Source: Balamuthia mandrillaris (taxonomy: Eukaryota > Discosea > Longamoebia > Balamuthiidae). Taken from it: DNA of 64,000 nucleotides. The first letter of the stretch is position 1. Every line of letters starts with the position of its first letter. The notes beneath the pieces are model-generated. The model had not been told where the DNA came from, searched no databases, and saw only the letters and a list, made by a program, of their open reading frames with translations. The stretch is taken from positions 37,873-101,872 of the forward strand of contig JAVKOQ010000189.1 of the NCBI GenBank assembly GCA_031835245.1, written 5' to 3'. A program made the translations under genes and the position numbers. Positions 44,283 to 55,879 of this stretch are shown here, piece by piece.

Positions 44283-44743
44283 AACAAGGAGTGATGAGTT
44301 AAGAGAAGACGTGAAGCGGCTGTCAAATTCTGATAGTATTGCTTGCTACAGATGGTGGATGCTATGGGTGGGTACAACAGTGAAGAGTACACCCGCTTTA
44401 AGTCTTACTGTTGCTCCTCATTCCTGATACTTCGCAAATATGCAAACCTCATTCTCAACCTATTTTCGCTGATGGTGGATGCTGGCATTCCAGGCATAGA
44501 GGCCTTAGGGGGCGAAAAAAGCATATTGAAGGTTTGACATTGTTCTTACTTTCCTACTCTTGTAGGTATTCTCCTTTTTTTTTTGTTCTAAAACATAAAA
44601 AACAGGTGCAAGAGAAGTTTTATTTACATCTAGAAGATGACTCAGTAATAAAGGTCATTCAGGATCTAATCCAGTCCAGTGTTGACAATCGTTTTGCTCC
44701 TATTTTTGATCGTTTGCATGATGTTTCTCAAACTTTCAAATAA
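40211..44743 (+). CDS. VPS34: Class III phosphatidylinositol 3-kinase (Vps34)
   Basis: About 22 exons between 40211 and 44743. Vps34 makes PI3P for autophagy and endosomal traffic. A C2 domain ([26 protein letters not shown]) is followed by [14 protein letters not shown] and [10 protein letters not shown], which is highly typical of Vps34. The helical domain ([40 protein letters not shown]) comes next. The kinase domain has [25 protein letters not shown], the catalytic loop [11 protein letters not shown], activation-loop start [15 protein letters not shown] and the C-terminal helix. A Ser/Asn-rich insert lies between the helical repeats. One intron (41081-41154) appears to start with GC. All catalytic residues seen are intact. 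Confidence 0.93.
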
Positions 44744-45508
44744 AAGTGATTCTCTCTCTCCCTTCCTCCATTTCTCTCACAAAAACAGAAGAAGAAAGGA
44801 ACCGCAAGTTAAATAAAGAGACGGGGTAGGAGTCTTCAACAACGAAATGTCTTTCACCAGACGAACGGCCGATCACGCGATGAGGGATTGTGTCGACGTC
44901 TCCCGATGCCGTGTCGTCATGATAATATCTGGAATTTTCAAGAACGGCACGATACCAGACCTTGCAAAGAAGGCTCCCTATTCTGCCGAAACAAGTCCGT
45001 CCAATGTCTGGGTACGTTATGCGTGTTGTACCTACTACTGCAGCGCTGTTGTGGCCATCGGTGGTTGTTTTGCCACTCACTGCCAAGCTTAGGTGGGTTT
45101 TCGAGCTGAAAATCGTTGCTGGAAAGTGTCCACACTTGGCAATCCACCGTCGTTTTTTTCACGAAGCAAATAAACGGTTTCATGGTCACTGAAGTCGTTG
45201 GTAACCTCTTGAGTATCGTTCTCCATATAGGTCTAGGGACGAGAAGAAAGACTGGTTCGTGCTGGGTGCTACGAAAGAAAGAGGGCTTGTCAAGGGCAAA
45301 CGTGAGCAAAAGGCGGGCTGAAATTTTTAGATTGTTTATAATAAGAGAATGAACTTTAGCAGGAAGGCGACGTAAATGCCACAAAATTTTTGGGACGGCC
45401 AAGTGGTTTCTTCTTCTCTGCTCGACAAAAAAAAAACTCGTGCCAAAGGACCTGAGTTATGTGATGCCACCGTGGGAGTGCTCGATGTCATCGTGTTACA
45501 CCAGAAGC
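44744..45508. other. Unassigned region downstream of Vps34
   Basis: About 760 bp with overlapping open frames on both strands (44847-45092 plus; 45402-44938 minus). Neither has a recognisable domain, good start context or splice sites, and composition is mixed. It may include the Vps34 3' UTR and part of the decayed carrier copy's flank. Nothing is called. Confidence 0.4.
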
Positions 45509-46150
45509 ATGGCTCAACCAACTCATAAAACAACACTCAATGCTACAGTCTCCTTCTTGAAGGACTTCACGCTGGGAGGAGCCTCTGGAGCAGTGGCCAA
45601 GACATTGACCGCCCCCATAGGGCAAGCCATGTACTCGCGCCCTCCCTGCATGGGCATCGTGGACTACTTCCGTCGCGTGGCCGCCGAGCAGGGCCTCCTC
45701 TCCTTCTGGCGGGGCAACCTCATCAACGTCATCCGCTATTTCCCCGCCCAGGCCTTCAACTTTGCCTTCAAGGACTCCATCAAGTTGCTGTTCCCCCGCT
45801 ACGACCCCACCGCTCAGTTCGGTCAGTTCTTTCTCGTCCAAATGACTTCCGGTGGCAAGGGCAAGGGGAACTTCAACAGTCTGGCCGACTCCCTCGCCAA
45901 AACGGCCAGAGGGCCTCGTGGGTTGCTGGGCCTCTACAACGGCTTTGGAGTGTCCGTGGCGGGCACCATTTCCTACCGTGGCATTTACTTTGGGCTGTAC
46001 GACTCCCTCCGCGAGAAGAACCCCATGGAGGCGAAAACACAGCTCCTCAACGGCTTTCAGCATCATGACCGAGCGACTGCTAAGATCATAAAGGGATCCC
46101 CATGGAGGCGAAAACACAGCTCCTCAACTGCTTTCAGCATCATGACCTAA
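45509..46150 (+). pseudogene. Decayed intronless ADP/ATP carrier copy
   Basis: A 213-codon frame is clearly related to the mitochondrial ADP/ATP carrier: FLKDFTLGGASGAVAKTLTA, GLLSFWRGNLINVIRYFPAQ, AFNFAFKDSIK, GLLGLYNGFGVSVAGTISYR and GIYFGLYDSL. The carrier normally has three repeats of about 100 residues, each with PX(D/E)XX(K/R). Here the first motif reads PIGQAM, a segment that should hold the second (PLDFARTR) is missing, and the protein stops before the third repeat. RRRMMM is absent. It therefore cannot exchange nucleotides in the usual way. Lack of introns among intron-rich genes suggests a retrocopy with later deletions. The end is a short duplicated segment. Confidence 0.8.
46021..46147. 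repeat. 50-bp direct repeat at the end of the carrier copy
   Basis: About 50 bases starting CCCCATGGAGGCGAAAACAC are repeated with a 77-bp period (46021-46070 and about 46098-46147), with one substitution. The second copy provides the stop codon of the frame. Confidence 0.9.
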
Positions 46151-46152
46151 CA

Positions 46153-46192
<40 letters not shown>

Positions 46193-46310
46193 ATGTTCCA
46201 ACTCTCCGATTGCAATGTTCATGAAGGAATTGGTCTTCCGCATCTTCATTCACAAGCGGAATTCATCTTTATTCTGCGCCATAATAGCAAGTGCAAAGTT
46301 AGTGAAGGAA

Positions 46311-48227
46311 TTAGTATTCCTCGTCTTCATCCTCATCCTCTTCGATGTCATCCTCATCGACCCCTTCATCTTCGTTTTCATCCGCTGAAAGATCAAGATC
46401 GTCTGCATCCATAAGCCAAGGGTCGAATGGATCGGGAAATTGGCTCCAGGCTTCTTTGCCCAGCAGCATCTCGGAATCTGTCAGCAAGCATTTGTCCAAG
46501 ATAGATATGAGTTGCTGTGTGTCCATCTTGATGCCAATGAACACGATTTCCTGTCGTTTATCGCCAACGACTGGGTCCCAATCCTTCTTTATTCCACCAA
46601 CAAAGTCCTCCTCTTCGGGCCATTCTTCTTCTGGTGTTTCACAGTACCATCTTTCTGTCCCTTCGAAGCGATAGATGTCACCTGCACTAGCCCACTCGCC
46701 GGACCATTCATCTCTGGTGGCCAACCTTGTAGTTGTAGCCTGATTAGGTAGAGCAAGAGAGAGAGCAGAGAGTAGAGAGAGAGAGAGAGAGAGAGCTAAG
46801 AACCAGAAGAAGCCCTTGGAGCGGATAACACCTTGCAGCTGGTCTTCAGTTACTACATCGTAAATGCGTTGAGGATAGAACGGACGTCTAGCACGGTAGA
46901 CGAAGCTGGAAATGCAATACTCTTCCGACTCTGGGACATGTTCTCCTCTGAGCTCCCTCAACCAACCTTGAGTTAACAAGTCATGTTAGAAGCAGAGAGA
47001 GAGAGAGAGATCATTCAAGCAAAGTACACTCAGATTATGGGTGAAATGTAGTACAAACCTGGAGCAAGGGCCGCTTTCTCGAAGTCAAAGAGGTGGGTAT
47101 TGAGGATATCCTTGAGATCAACCTTGGAATTCGTAGTCTTGATCAACTTGGCCTCAGGATTAAGCTTGCGAATAACACCTTCAATCGGTTTAGCTTGCTC
47201 TTCTGTAACAAGATCCATTTTGTTCATGATAATAACATCTGCAAACTCAATCTGTTCCGCTAGAAGATCAACCACAGAACGAATGTCCTCCTCGCTTACG
47301 GCTTGGCCTCTTTGTTTCAAGGATTCAACGCTTTTCAGATCTTTCATGAAGTTGTGAGTGTCCACCACCGTTACCATAGTATCTGTACCAGAATGTTTGT
47401 CAGCATAAACAGCAATTCTCAAACAGCGAACAAACACAACAGAGGAGAGGAGAGGAGAGGAGAGGAGAGGAGAGGAGAGAGAGGAGAGGAGAGGAGAGGA
47501 GAGAGGAGAGGAGAGGAGAGGAGAGGAGAGGAGAGGAGAGGAGAGGAGAGGAGAGGAGAGGAGAGGAGAGGAGAGGGAGAGAGAGGAGAGAGGAGAGGAG
47601 AGAGAGGAGGAGAGGAGAGGAGAGGAGAGGAGAGGAGAGGAGAGAAAGAACCTAGGCGAGCAAATTTGCTGAGAGAGTTGCCTTCCTCATCTTCAAAAGT
47701 GAAGGTTTCTGCTACCTGCAGTGGCTCGCTAATACCAGTGCTTTCTATTATGAGGTAGTCGAAGCTGCCCTTTTTGGCCAAGTTGCGAACCTCCACCAGC
47801 AGATCCTCTCGTAACGTGCTATTAAGCCCAAAGCAACCCGTAAAAAAAAACCTGTGCTCAGAAGCAAAGAGATATCTAGGTACCAGCATATGCAGCCATT
47901 TTGCATCTCCACCAACTTCTCTTCGACGCGGTTCAGGGCAGCCTCGCCCTTCTTCACTAGCGCGGCGTCTATGTTGATCTCGCTCATGTCATTGACGATG
48001 AGAGCAACTTTTAGGCCCTCCCGGTTGTGCAAAATGTGCTGAAGGAGAGTGGTCTTTCCGGCACCAAGAAAGCCGGACAAGACGGTCACCGGCAATTGGC
48101 GTACAGGATGTCCATCGCTACGAGTTCCAGCGATACTGTTATTAGAAGTAGTGTTATTATTGTGAGCGTTAGGGTTGGTTTCCTGTTGCAAGTGTTGTTG
48201 AATGTGCGCCAATGTGTGACGTTGCAT
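46311..48227 (-). CDS. CobW/ZNG1-type metal-chaperone GTPase
   Basis: Five exons (48227-47884, 47818-47652, 47382-47059, 46966-46804, 46725-46311) encode 470 residues. G3E GTPase marks: [20 protein letters not shown] (Walker A), the metal-binding NGCICCTLREDLL (CxCC, split by intron 1), [22 protein letters not shown] and IIMNKMDLV (NKxD). The C-terminal CobW_C domain has [20 protein letters not shown] and [17 protein letters not shown]. The last 25 residues are almost all Asp and Glu. Family members load zinc or other metals into client enzymes in the cytosol. The acceptor ACAAG|GTT of the last intron is chosen because it restores WLATR. Intron 2 carries a large pentanucleotide repeat. Confidence 0.92.
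47439..47645. repeat. GGAGA pentanucleotide microsatellite
   Basis: About 205 bases of GAGGA units with a few slips, forming most of intron 2 of the CobW-type gene. It is pure purine on the plus strand and CTCTC on the sense strand of the gene. Confidence 0.97.
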
Positions 48228-48814
48228 TGTGCGTTTGGAAGGAAAGGGGATATGAGCACTGAACTCCTCGGTTTCTCTCAACCTCTCTTACTCTCACACT
48301 CTCCCGGTTTCGCTCTCTTCTCTCTCACTCTTTACTGTAGGAGAAGCGGGAAGCTACGTTGAGAGAAAAACAGCGCACACTGTGGGGAAAGCATAACAGC
48401 CAAACAAACCTTACAGACAGAAGGTCGAGGTTATTCGTGGGCAGCTCGTCCGTTGGCAAAGTGTAGGTTAGAGTTTAGGGCTGTTGCGACTATTGGGAAG
48501 GAAGCGTAACACGGTTATTTTTATGTTGAACTAAAGTTTAGGAAGAAACTGAGAACTTAAACTTCTACTCGGAGTTGGTCGATTACTCCGAACTAACTGA
48601 AAAGTACAAACACAAAAGTACCAATAAAATCCTTCCGTCTTTTTTTTTCTGGTGCTCTCGTGTCTTTGCGGCTCCCATTCTCATGTCTTTTCTGGGGCCT
48701 GCTCGGGTTCGTCCCATACTCGAAGGGCGTTTTAGCAAAAATTATGGGATTTCATATGTGCTGAGGATGTGCACAAACCGAGAAGAGTTTTATTGAGGTG
48801 CAGCTTTTGTGCTC
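48228..48814. other. Intergenic, promoter side of CobW gene
   Basis: CT-rich directly upstream of the CobW start, then mixed sequence. GTGCTCTCGTGTCTTTGCGGC (48652 onwards) resembles the arm of the inverted repeat at 6584, a weak hint of a dispersed family. No gene is supported. Confidence 0.35.
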
Positions 48815-49057
48815 TCACACTGCAGAAGAAGCTGCTCGGCTACGCCGTTTTGATGCGGCTTGTTGTGCTCGCCTTCTTTCAAGTTTCTCTTGAGCTTCTT
48901 CTTGTCGCTGCTGTTCCTCTTGTTCCTTCTCCTCCCTTTCTCGTTTTATGGCCGCTCGGCGGTCTCGAAAGTAACTTCCCCGGTCACGTGCCATCAGTTC
49001 TTTTTTTTCTTTCTTTTTTTTTGTCTGCAAAAATGGTGCGGCTTTGGTGCGCACCAT
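48815..49057 (-). CDS. Possible small basic/charged protein, 80 aa
   Basis: From an ATG at 49057 a frame reads MVRTKAAPFLQTKKKKEKKE, continues with a helical run (RDRRAAIKREREEKEQEEQQ) and ends AASSAV. It could be the 3' part of a gene cut by the retrotransposon inserted next to it. Low complexity makes it hard to separate from chance. Confidence 0.3.
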   Translation of the reverse strand: MVRTKAAPFLQTKKKKEKKELMARDRGSYFRDRRAAIKREREEKEQEEQQRQEEAQEKLERRRAQQAASKRRSRAASSAV

Positions 49058-49256
49058 TAGCAGGGAAACCCATACAAAACCATGTCGCCGTCTACACCAC
49101 CTCCCCTTCCTGCTCGACAAAAAAAAATCCCTTGATCTGTACCATGTCAACAAAAGCAGGAAAACACACGTAGATAAAGCGTGACGGAATGCTCGACGAC
49201 ACGACTGATCCTTGTGATCCGAGCAGGATGCACCTGCGATCCGAAGACCAACGGAA

Positions 49257-52200
49257 AAGATGATCCTACACTTCGCCCTTAGCAGCACGTCTTACCCAGA
49301 AAACCTCTGGCATTATGCCTTGATTTCTCAGATCAAGGATCCGTTGGCTCAGCACTGGGCCATCCAGAACCTTCGTCACCCGGAATGGCCTTGGGATAGA
49401 CTCATAGCCACCTTCCACGACCACTTTGGCAGCAGAAACCTGCAGAACGCGCTGCATACAGAGTTCTGGCACTTCTCCTTCAAAACCGGAGAGTCTGTTC
49501 GAGAATTCTCAGAGCGCTTCCAAGAGCTCATCGACCAGATGACCTGTCCGCCTCAGCTCGAAGATATTCTTGCTGTTCTCAGGAACGCCCTTCCTGAAGA
49601 ACTTGTCTCGGGATTTATTTCTTCTTGCATCGCCAACCCCCCCTACTTCTCTGGCCGATGCCATCGGCATCGCCTTGGAACACGAATCTGCCTTGGAAGC
49701 CCGAAGCAAGAGAAAGCCCTCGAGACTTTCCCCGCCGAGCAGCTCGAACAACAACAAAGGGATCAAGAACGGCAAACCTTGGTGCTCTTTTCACCGTACG
49801 CACGGTCACTCAGACAAGAACTGCCGAGTCCTCTCCAAGAAAAAGAGTGATGGATCCTCCTCCTCTTCCTCTTCTTCTACCCCTGCTACCTCTTCTAGTG
49901 CTCCTCAGAGACCAGCTGGCATCTGCTTCAAGTGCGGTAAGGCTGGGCATATGGCAAATCGTTGTCCTACTCGTGGCACTTCTGCTAAGCCTCCGGCTTC
50001 TTCGCTCAACAGCATGCAGTCGCCCGCAACTAGTGCTTCTCCGGCTCCTCCTTCTGGCAGTACAGCCTCCCCTTCTCCTTCTCCGGCTACTCCTTCTTTA
50101 AACAACATAGAAGAGAATCCCTTTCAGGAGCAAGCTGCAGCAGAGCTGTTCATGCTTGGTCTTGACGATCACGAACCTCCTGCCTCCAATAGCCCCTCTC
50201 CTGCTCCTGTTGCTGCTCCTATTATGGTTCCGGCGACCCTGAACAAGCAAAGAGTTATGGCCCTACTCGACACCGGCGCCTCCTCTTCCTTTGTGGATCC
50301 TTCCCTCGTGGAACAGTTTCACCTTAAAACGGCCCACACTCAACAGGATGTGGTTCTGGGAGATGATTCCTCTGCCTGTCTGCCGTTGCCTCTCACGTTC
50401 GTGTGGCGTGCGGCACCCAGAAGTTCTTCCACAACTTCCTCGTTCTCAAGCCGGCTCTACTCAAGTGATCTTTGGCCGAGACATCCTTGATAGGATAGGC
50501 ATTGGTCTGTTTGGAATTCCGGTCCGCTTCCCTGGCCCTAAGCCTTCAGCGCCAGACGATAAGAACGTCGCTTCTTCTGATAAGTGCGTGGAGTCTCCTT
50601 TGCCTCCAGAACTTCAAAAGGCCATTGTAGACCGCATCAAGGACCTTCTTGAAGAGAACAGCCGTATCCCTCGGGAAGATCAAGGACCTTCCTGTCTGCT
50701 TCCCGAGGGTACTATCCGCCTGGAAACAGGTGATCACCCTCCGATATTCAAGCACCAGTATCCTATTTCGGAGGTCTGACACTCCTTCATCAACGAGCTG
50801 CTCGAAGAATGGTACCGTCACAAAGTTATTGTGGATGCGCCTATGGACTCTCCCTGGAACTCGCCCATTCTTTGCGTTCCTAAGAAGGATGCTAACGGCA
50901 ATTGGACTTCAGCCCGTACCTGCATTGATCCGCGAGCCATCAACTCTATCATCGTGGATATCCACTTCCACATTCCAGGAATCCTTGCAGTCGTAGAGTA
51001 CGTCCTTGGCTTCCGTATCGCCAGCTCACTGGATCTGGTGTAGAGCTTCATGCAGCTTCTAATCTTTGCGCCTCACCAGATCAAGCTCACCTTCACCTGG
51101 TGAGGGCGCCGCTACTGCTTTCGTGGAGCTCCCTTTGGGGTGAAGATCGTTCCAGCCGCTATGCAGCGTCTCCTTGTCGCCGTGCTTAAGGACCTCGCTG
51201 ACTGCGCCGCACACTATATTGATGATTGCCTCGTCTTTACCCGCTCTGCCTCCATTGATGAGCATGTTGAAAAGCTTCGCTTGGTTTTACGTGCCATCAA
51301 CAACGCTAGTCCGTCTCCGTATCGAGAAGTGTCATTTTGGCTTCTCATGACTTCGACTAGTGGGATACATTGTCTCCAGCGAAGGCTACGCTCCTGATCT
51401 GGATAAGCTTTCAGCCTTCAACAGCCTTCCTGTGCCTACTACTGGCAAGCAGTTGCAGTCTTATCTGGGCTTTGTCAACTTTCTGCGCAGCTTTGTGCCT
51501 TTATATTCTCGCCTAACCGCTCTGTTGGATGCCCTCCGTAACGTTCCAGATGTTCGACCCTTTTGGAATGAGAACTGCGACGAAGCTATCAGTGCCCTTC
51601 GCCGAATCCTCAGTTCCCCTCCGGTTCTGAGCAAGCCGGACCCCAGTCTTCCCTTCCTTGTTGGTACCGATGCTTCCCAATACGGCGTTGGTGCTGTGCT
51701 CTATCAAGAGTCTGCTGATGGTATTCGCCGTTATATTGCCTTTGCTAGTCGTGCCCTCAATTCTGCTCAACGCACCTATCCTGCCACGAAACGAGAGCTT
51801 CTTGCTGTGGTCTTTGCCCTCCACCAGTTCCGCTGTTGGCTGTGGGGCCGCCGCTTTACCTTGTTCACGGACCACAAGGCCTTGTCGTATCTCTTTACGG
51901 CCAAGCATTCTTCCTTCATGCTTAATCACTGGGCATTCTTGCTGCTCCAGTTCGACTTCGACATCGTCCACCGGCCTGGCGTCCAGATGGTCTTGGAAGA
52001 TGCGCTTTCCTGCCTCTATCCGCCCAACTTTTGGGGGGAAGATGGTCTGGCTCCGCCAGTAGTTCCAAACGAAGTCAAAACCTTGGCTCCGGTAAAGAAG
52101 CAACGCAACGTTCCAAGAGTGCCTTCCTTGTCCGTGCTTGACGCCTCTCAGCACCCTCCAGTTGCTCCGTCAAGAGAACTCGTCCGTTACATCAAGCTGT

Positions 52201-53390
52201 TTTTGGACAAAACGGCCCCTTCTTCCGTGGAAGAACAACAGGAGTTACTCTCTCGCCTCCATCTCGCTGAAAACCATCTCCGCCACTTTTCCCTTCGAAC
52301 ACGTTGCCTTGGACCTGTTTGGCCCGCTCGCCACCGATGAATCTGGTTTCTGTTGTGGTGATCACCGATATTGCCACCAGGTTCACCCTTCTCCGTCCTT
52401 TGGTTAACAGGACAGCGGCAGCTACTGCTAGTGCCTTCTACGGGGTCATATGTGATTTTGGCTTTCCCAAGATTGTACAGTCAGACAACGGCTCAACGAG
52501 ACCATGGCCACCTATCTCTGGCTTCGGCCACAGATTTATTGCTGCCTATCACCCGCGAGCCAATGGTGCTGCTGAGGCCCACATCAAGCTTGCCAAGTCC
52601 GCCCTAATGAAGCTGGTCTCTTCAGACTGGAGTCACTGGTCCACCTTCCTTCCGGCTGCTCAGTTCGCAATCAATCAAAGGCTGACCTCCAGCATAAATC
52701 GACTCCCTTTGAGCCTTTTTTGGACGCCCTGTCAACCTTCCAAGTGATTTTTCCAACGTGGAATCCGATCCCATTCCTGAGGCTGACCGCCTTGCACAAA
52801 TTGCCAAGTTGCATTCTGTTGTCTGGCCTGCTGCTTCTGATGCTACCGACCTCTACAACCAGATTGTGTCTGTGACGCATGACTCTTCTGTTTCCTTGGT
52901 TGAATTCAAGCCAGGCGACACCGTTATGCTTCGTCATTCTGCCGCCACCTCCAAGATGGATCCGAAGTATCTCGGCCCCTTCTCCGTCAAACGCAGAACC
53001 AAGAGTGGTGCATATATACTAGTGGACGTCACTGGCAACGAGTTGGAAGATCATATTCCTCCTTCTCTTCTTAAACTAGTTCCCCCTCTCCCTTCTGGTT
53101 CCTCGATACCTCTATCCTCTACTCCAGTTCTTCCTGATAAGACCGATTTGGAATCTCAAGCTATCCCCGATGGTTCTGATGATGATAATTCTGAGTCCGA
53201 CGATGACGACGATGACTCCTCCAAGTCTCTGCCCTTTTATGCTGATATTCTCTGCTCTTCTTTTGGATAATTCTTCTAGCTTTAATACTGCCTCTATTGC
53301 TTCTTCTTCTTTTTCCTCTCAGGACAACTTACAACAAAACACAAGATACTTTACTATCACTTGTACTCTTCACTTTTAGTAAATTAAGTT
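49257..53390 (+). mobile_element. Ty3/gypsy LTR retrotransposon remnant (fossil)
   Basis: Parts in the usual Ty3/gypsy order: a gag-like region (about 49.26-49.85 kb), a CCHC zinc knuckle (about 49.93 kb), an aspartic protease with DTGA (about 50.27 kb), reverse transcriptase with YIDD (about 50.8-51.4 kb), RNase H (about 51.6-51.95 kb), integrase core (about 52.28-52.75 kb) and a C-terminal chromo-like segment (about 52.9-53.1 kb). The RNase H-before-integrase order excludes Ty1/copia. No long terminal repeats were found on either side, so the ends are approximate. The copy is broken, with something like five to ten disruptions. Recognisable domains throughout suggest moderate to recent age. 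It lies between the gene-rich part of the window and the Helitron fragment. Confidence 0.9.
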
Positions 53391-53459
53391 CGGGTCTCGT
53401 ACTTACTTTGTCTCCGCCATCATTCCTGTTCTTATTTTACAACATTTGGAAGAGTATGG

Positions 53460-54475
53460 AAGCTTTCCATAGGAAGCCACCATGCAGTTTATGCCAGTTA
53501 GCCAAGCTGAGCATGGTGCTGTGCTTGGAGACCAACCTCCAGGAGCAGAGACTACTAGGAGAGAGGTTGCAGCAGTGCTCTTCAACCCGTCAGATGAGGA
53601 TCAGAGAGCAAATGTACAATGGTTGGTATATAGCTTTCCAAGGCGCCAAGCCACTGCACAGCCTCGCTTTGTGTCCATATGGAGTAGTGTCTATGAACCT
53701 TTGCAGTACCCATTGCTGTTTGTTCGTGGGGAGGTGGGATGGTTTCATGAATGGTGGAACCACGAAATGAGACCCTGTCACCAACCAATGACTGCCTCCT
53801 CTGCAAAGCACTGCAGGAGCAAGGATGACCTTGCTGTGGTACCTTCGGCAGCACTTGATGGTGGATAGAGCATGTCTATTTTACACACCACTCATCTGTC
53901 AAGAATGGATGTGTGATATGTTTTGTCATTATGATGAACAGCAACTCCATGCATAACAACAACCTGCCATCCGAAATCAACGAGTGGCTGCATACAATGA
54001 GATTCAACAAGCAGCCCATCAAGCAAATCTGCAGCAATCTGCAGCAGCAGCTGTAGCAGCAGTAGCATTCAACTACTTCAGCCCTTCTTCCTGGATCCTA
54101 TTCTGCTGCTTCAGCTGCTGCTCCTTCCCCTGCTCCTCTTCCACCTTTTTCTATTGCAGCTCCAGCAGCTTTTTCCATTGATTTGCAGGGACTACCTCTT
54201 CCTCCTCCATGGCCTCATGCTCTGGATGCTGAAAGCATGGTGACAGGAATAAAAGTGCTTGACCTGGGATCACAGCAGTGCCAATGACAAAAAGCCAATG
54301 TTGGAACATGACTGCCTGCCAATTGGCATTCCAGCCCGTTGAAGAAGAAAAGTGACATCCAAGATGCTTTGGCAGTGGTACAGCAGCATGGAAAGCCTGA
54401 CTTCATGCTGACCATAACCTGCAATCCTCAGTGGCCAGAGATTCTATTGGAAAACCAACCATTTCTTTCATTATG
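53460..54475 (+). mobile_element. Helitron fragment (Helitron_like_N region)
   Basis: Pieces of the conserved region before the Rep motif of Helitrons are read in more than one frame: EPLQYPLLFVRGEVGWFHE, a segment like the ..QxLVD... helix (LMVDRACLFY), AAYNEIQQAAHQ, and ALAVVQQHGKPDLMLTITCN followed by PQWPEI. This last motif (GKPD.F.T.TCNP.W.EI) is diagnostic. The Rep catalytic motifs and the helicase are missing, so this is a 1-kb decayed fragment. A Gln/Ala/Ser-rich insert lies in the middle. Helitrons are rolling-circle DNA transposons. No 5' TC or 3' CTRR hairpin end could be fixed. Confidence 0.75.
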
Positions 54476-54510
54476 ACTTCTCGTCAATACTCTCCCTGGA
54501 TACCTCCAAG

Positions 54511-54523
54511 TTAGGGTTAGGGG
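54511..54523 (+). repeat. Telomere-like TTAGGGTTAGGGG, left copy
   Basis: Two TTAGGG units plus an extra G, lying at the end of the Helitron fragment and before the satellite and recombinase element. The same 14 bases (with a preceding G or AG) recur at 58215. Confidence 0.8.
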
Positions 54524-55128
54524 ATTATTACCGTTTTTGGTAAGAGCCTTTCTAGATCACATTTAAAGTTACGATCTTGAACAAAGTATTCTTTTGAAGG
54601 GGAAAAGCTGTAGATAATGGGATTGTCAACCATTTTGCATGTGAATACAATGTGATGGAGCATTTGAAGCTGCAAAAGGCTGCGCCGACTGCACCGTTTT
54701 GGTGCAGCGGTGCCAATCAAATCTAGGACTTTGCGAATTGTTGGCAGAAACAGCAGCCATTATGGAAAAATGTGATAGGATAGCAATTATTATGATGTAT
54801 TTCAAGTAAAAAATAAAATAAAAAAGGTTTTTGTAGAATGAAATGTGTTCTTTCCAACGAACTTACTTTTAATAACAGTAAATGCTATGATGCGGAGAAA
54901 TTAATTTTTTGAACCTCAAGCGGAATTTATCCCAAATATTCCATCATTCAAAATTTGGCATTTTTTGGCATTTTTGGTTTGAATACCAATAAGCAGAAAA
55001 AAAAGTAAAAGAAAGAAGAAAGAAACTGCAAGTGTGTGTGAAAGGGGATAAAGGGAAAAGCGGGAACTTCCAAGGGAAAAAAACAAAAAAGAAAAAGTCA
55101 GGTAATAGTGGGCTTACAACCAAGTGCC
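54524..55128. other. AT-rich spacer, no gene seen
   Basis: Mostly AT-rich sequence with a small hairpin TACC-GTTTTT-GGTA at about 54530. It shares AAAGTTACGAT (54566) with the region after the right telomere-like copy (about 58316). No open frame of note. Confidence 0.4.
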
Positions 55129-55790
55129 AAGGTAAAGTATTTTATATGTACTTGTAGCCCATGAGAAGTTCTATCTGACCATGGTCTTAGTTTTCCGTTT
55201 GCGTTGCTCTGAGCAGCAAAAGAGCGGCTGGCTGTGAACAAATAACTTACAATCAAACTTGTGAGCGAAAAACAGTGTGAAAAGGTAAAGTATTTTATAT
55301 GTACTTGTAGCCCATGAAAAGCTCTATCTAATCGCGGTCGGTCTCAATTTGCCGTTTGCGTTGCACCAAGCAGCAAAAGAACAGCTGAAAAAAAGTAGCT
55401 TACAACCAAACTTGTGGGCCAAAAACAGTGTGAAAAGGTAAAGTATTTTATATGTACTTGTAGCCCACGAAAAGCTCTATCTAATTGCGGTCTCAATTTG
55501 CTGTTTGCGTTGCGCCGAGCAGCAGAAGAAGAACGGCTGAAAAAGAGTAGTTTACAATCACACTTGTGGGCCAAAAACAGTGTGAAAAGGTAAAGTATTT
55601 TATATGTACTTGTAGCCCACAAAAAGCTCTATTTAATCGCGGTCTCAATTTGCCGTTTGCGTTGCACTGAGCAGCAAAAGAACGGCGGTAAACAAATAAC
55701 TTACAACCAAGTTTGTGGACCAAAAACAGTGTGAAAAGGTAAAGTATTTTATATGTACTTGTAGCCCACAAAAAGCTCTATCTAATCATT
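55129..55790. repeat. Satellite, 4.4 tandem copies of a 152-bp unit
   Basis: Units start at 55129, 55282, 55435, 55587 and 55736 with AAGGTAAAGTATTTTATATG, giving periods of 153, 153, 152 and 149 bases. Inner parts contain TTTGCCGTTTGCGTTGC and AACTTGTGGGCCAAAAACAG. The first copy is the most diverged. It lies directly before the recombinase element. Confidence 0.95.
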
Positions 55791-55879
55791 GCCTTCCAAG
55801 CGAGCGTTTTTTAAAAGCGCTTACATTGTTATTACTGTTGTTTTTGTTGTTATTGTTATTTTATTCCTACCTAGAAAGA

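Noticed and set aside
44938-45402. 154-codon minus-strand frame
   Set aside because: No recognisable domain. Overlapping frames on the other strand are equally open, so coding evidence is balanced and weak.
49257-53390. Individual open frames here as host genes
   Set aside because: They fall in the order and content of one Ty3/gypsy element, so they are parts of a fossil and not separate genes.
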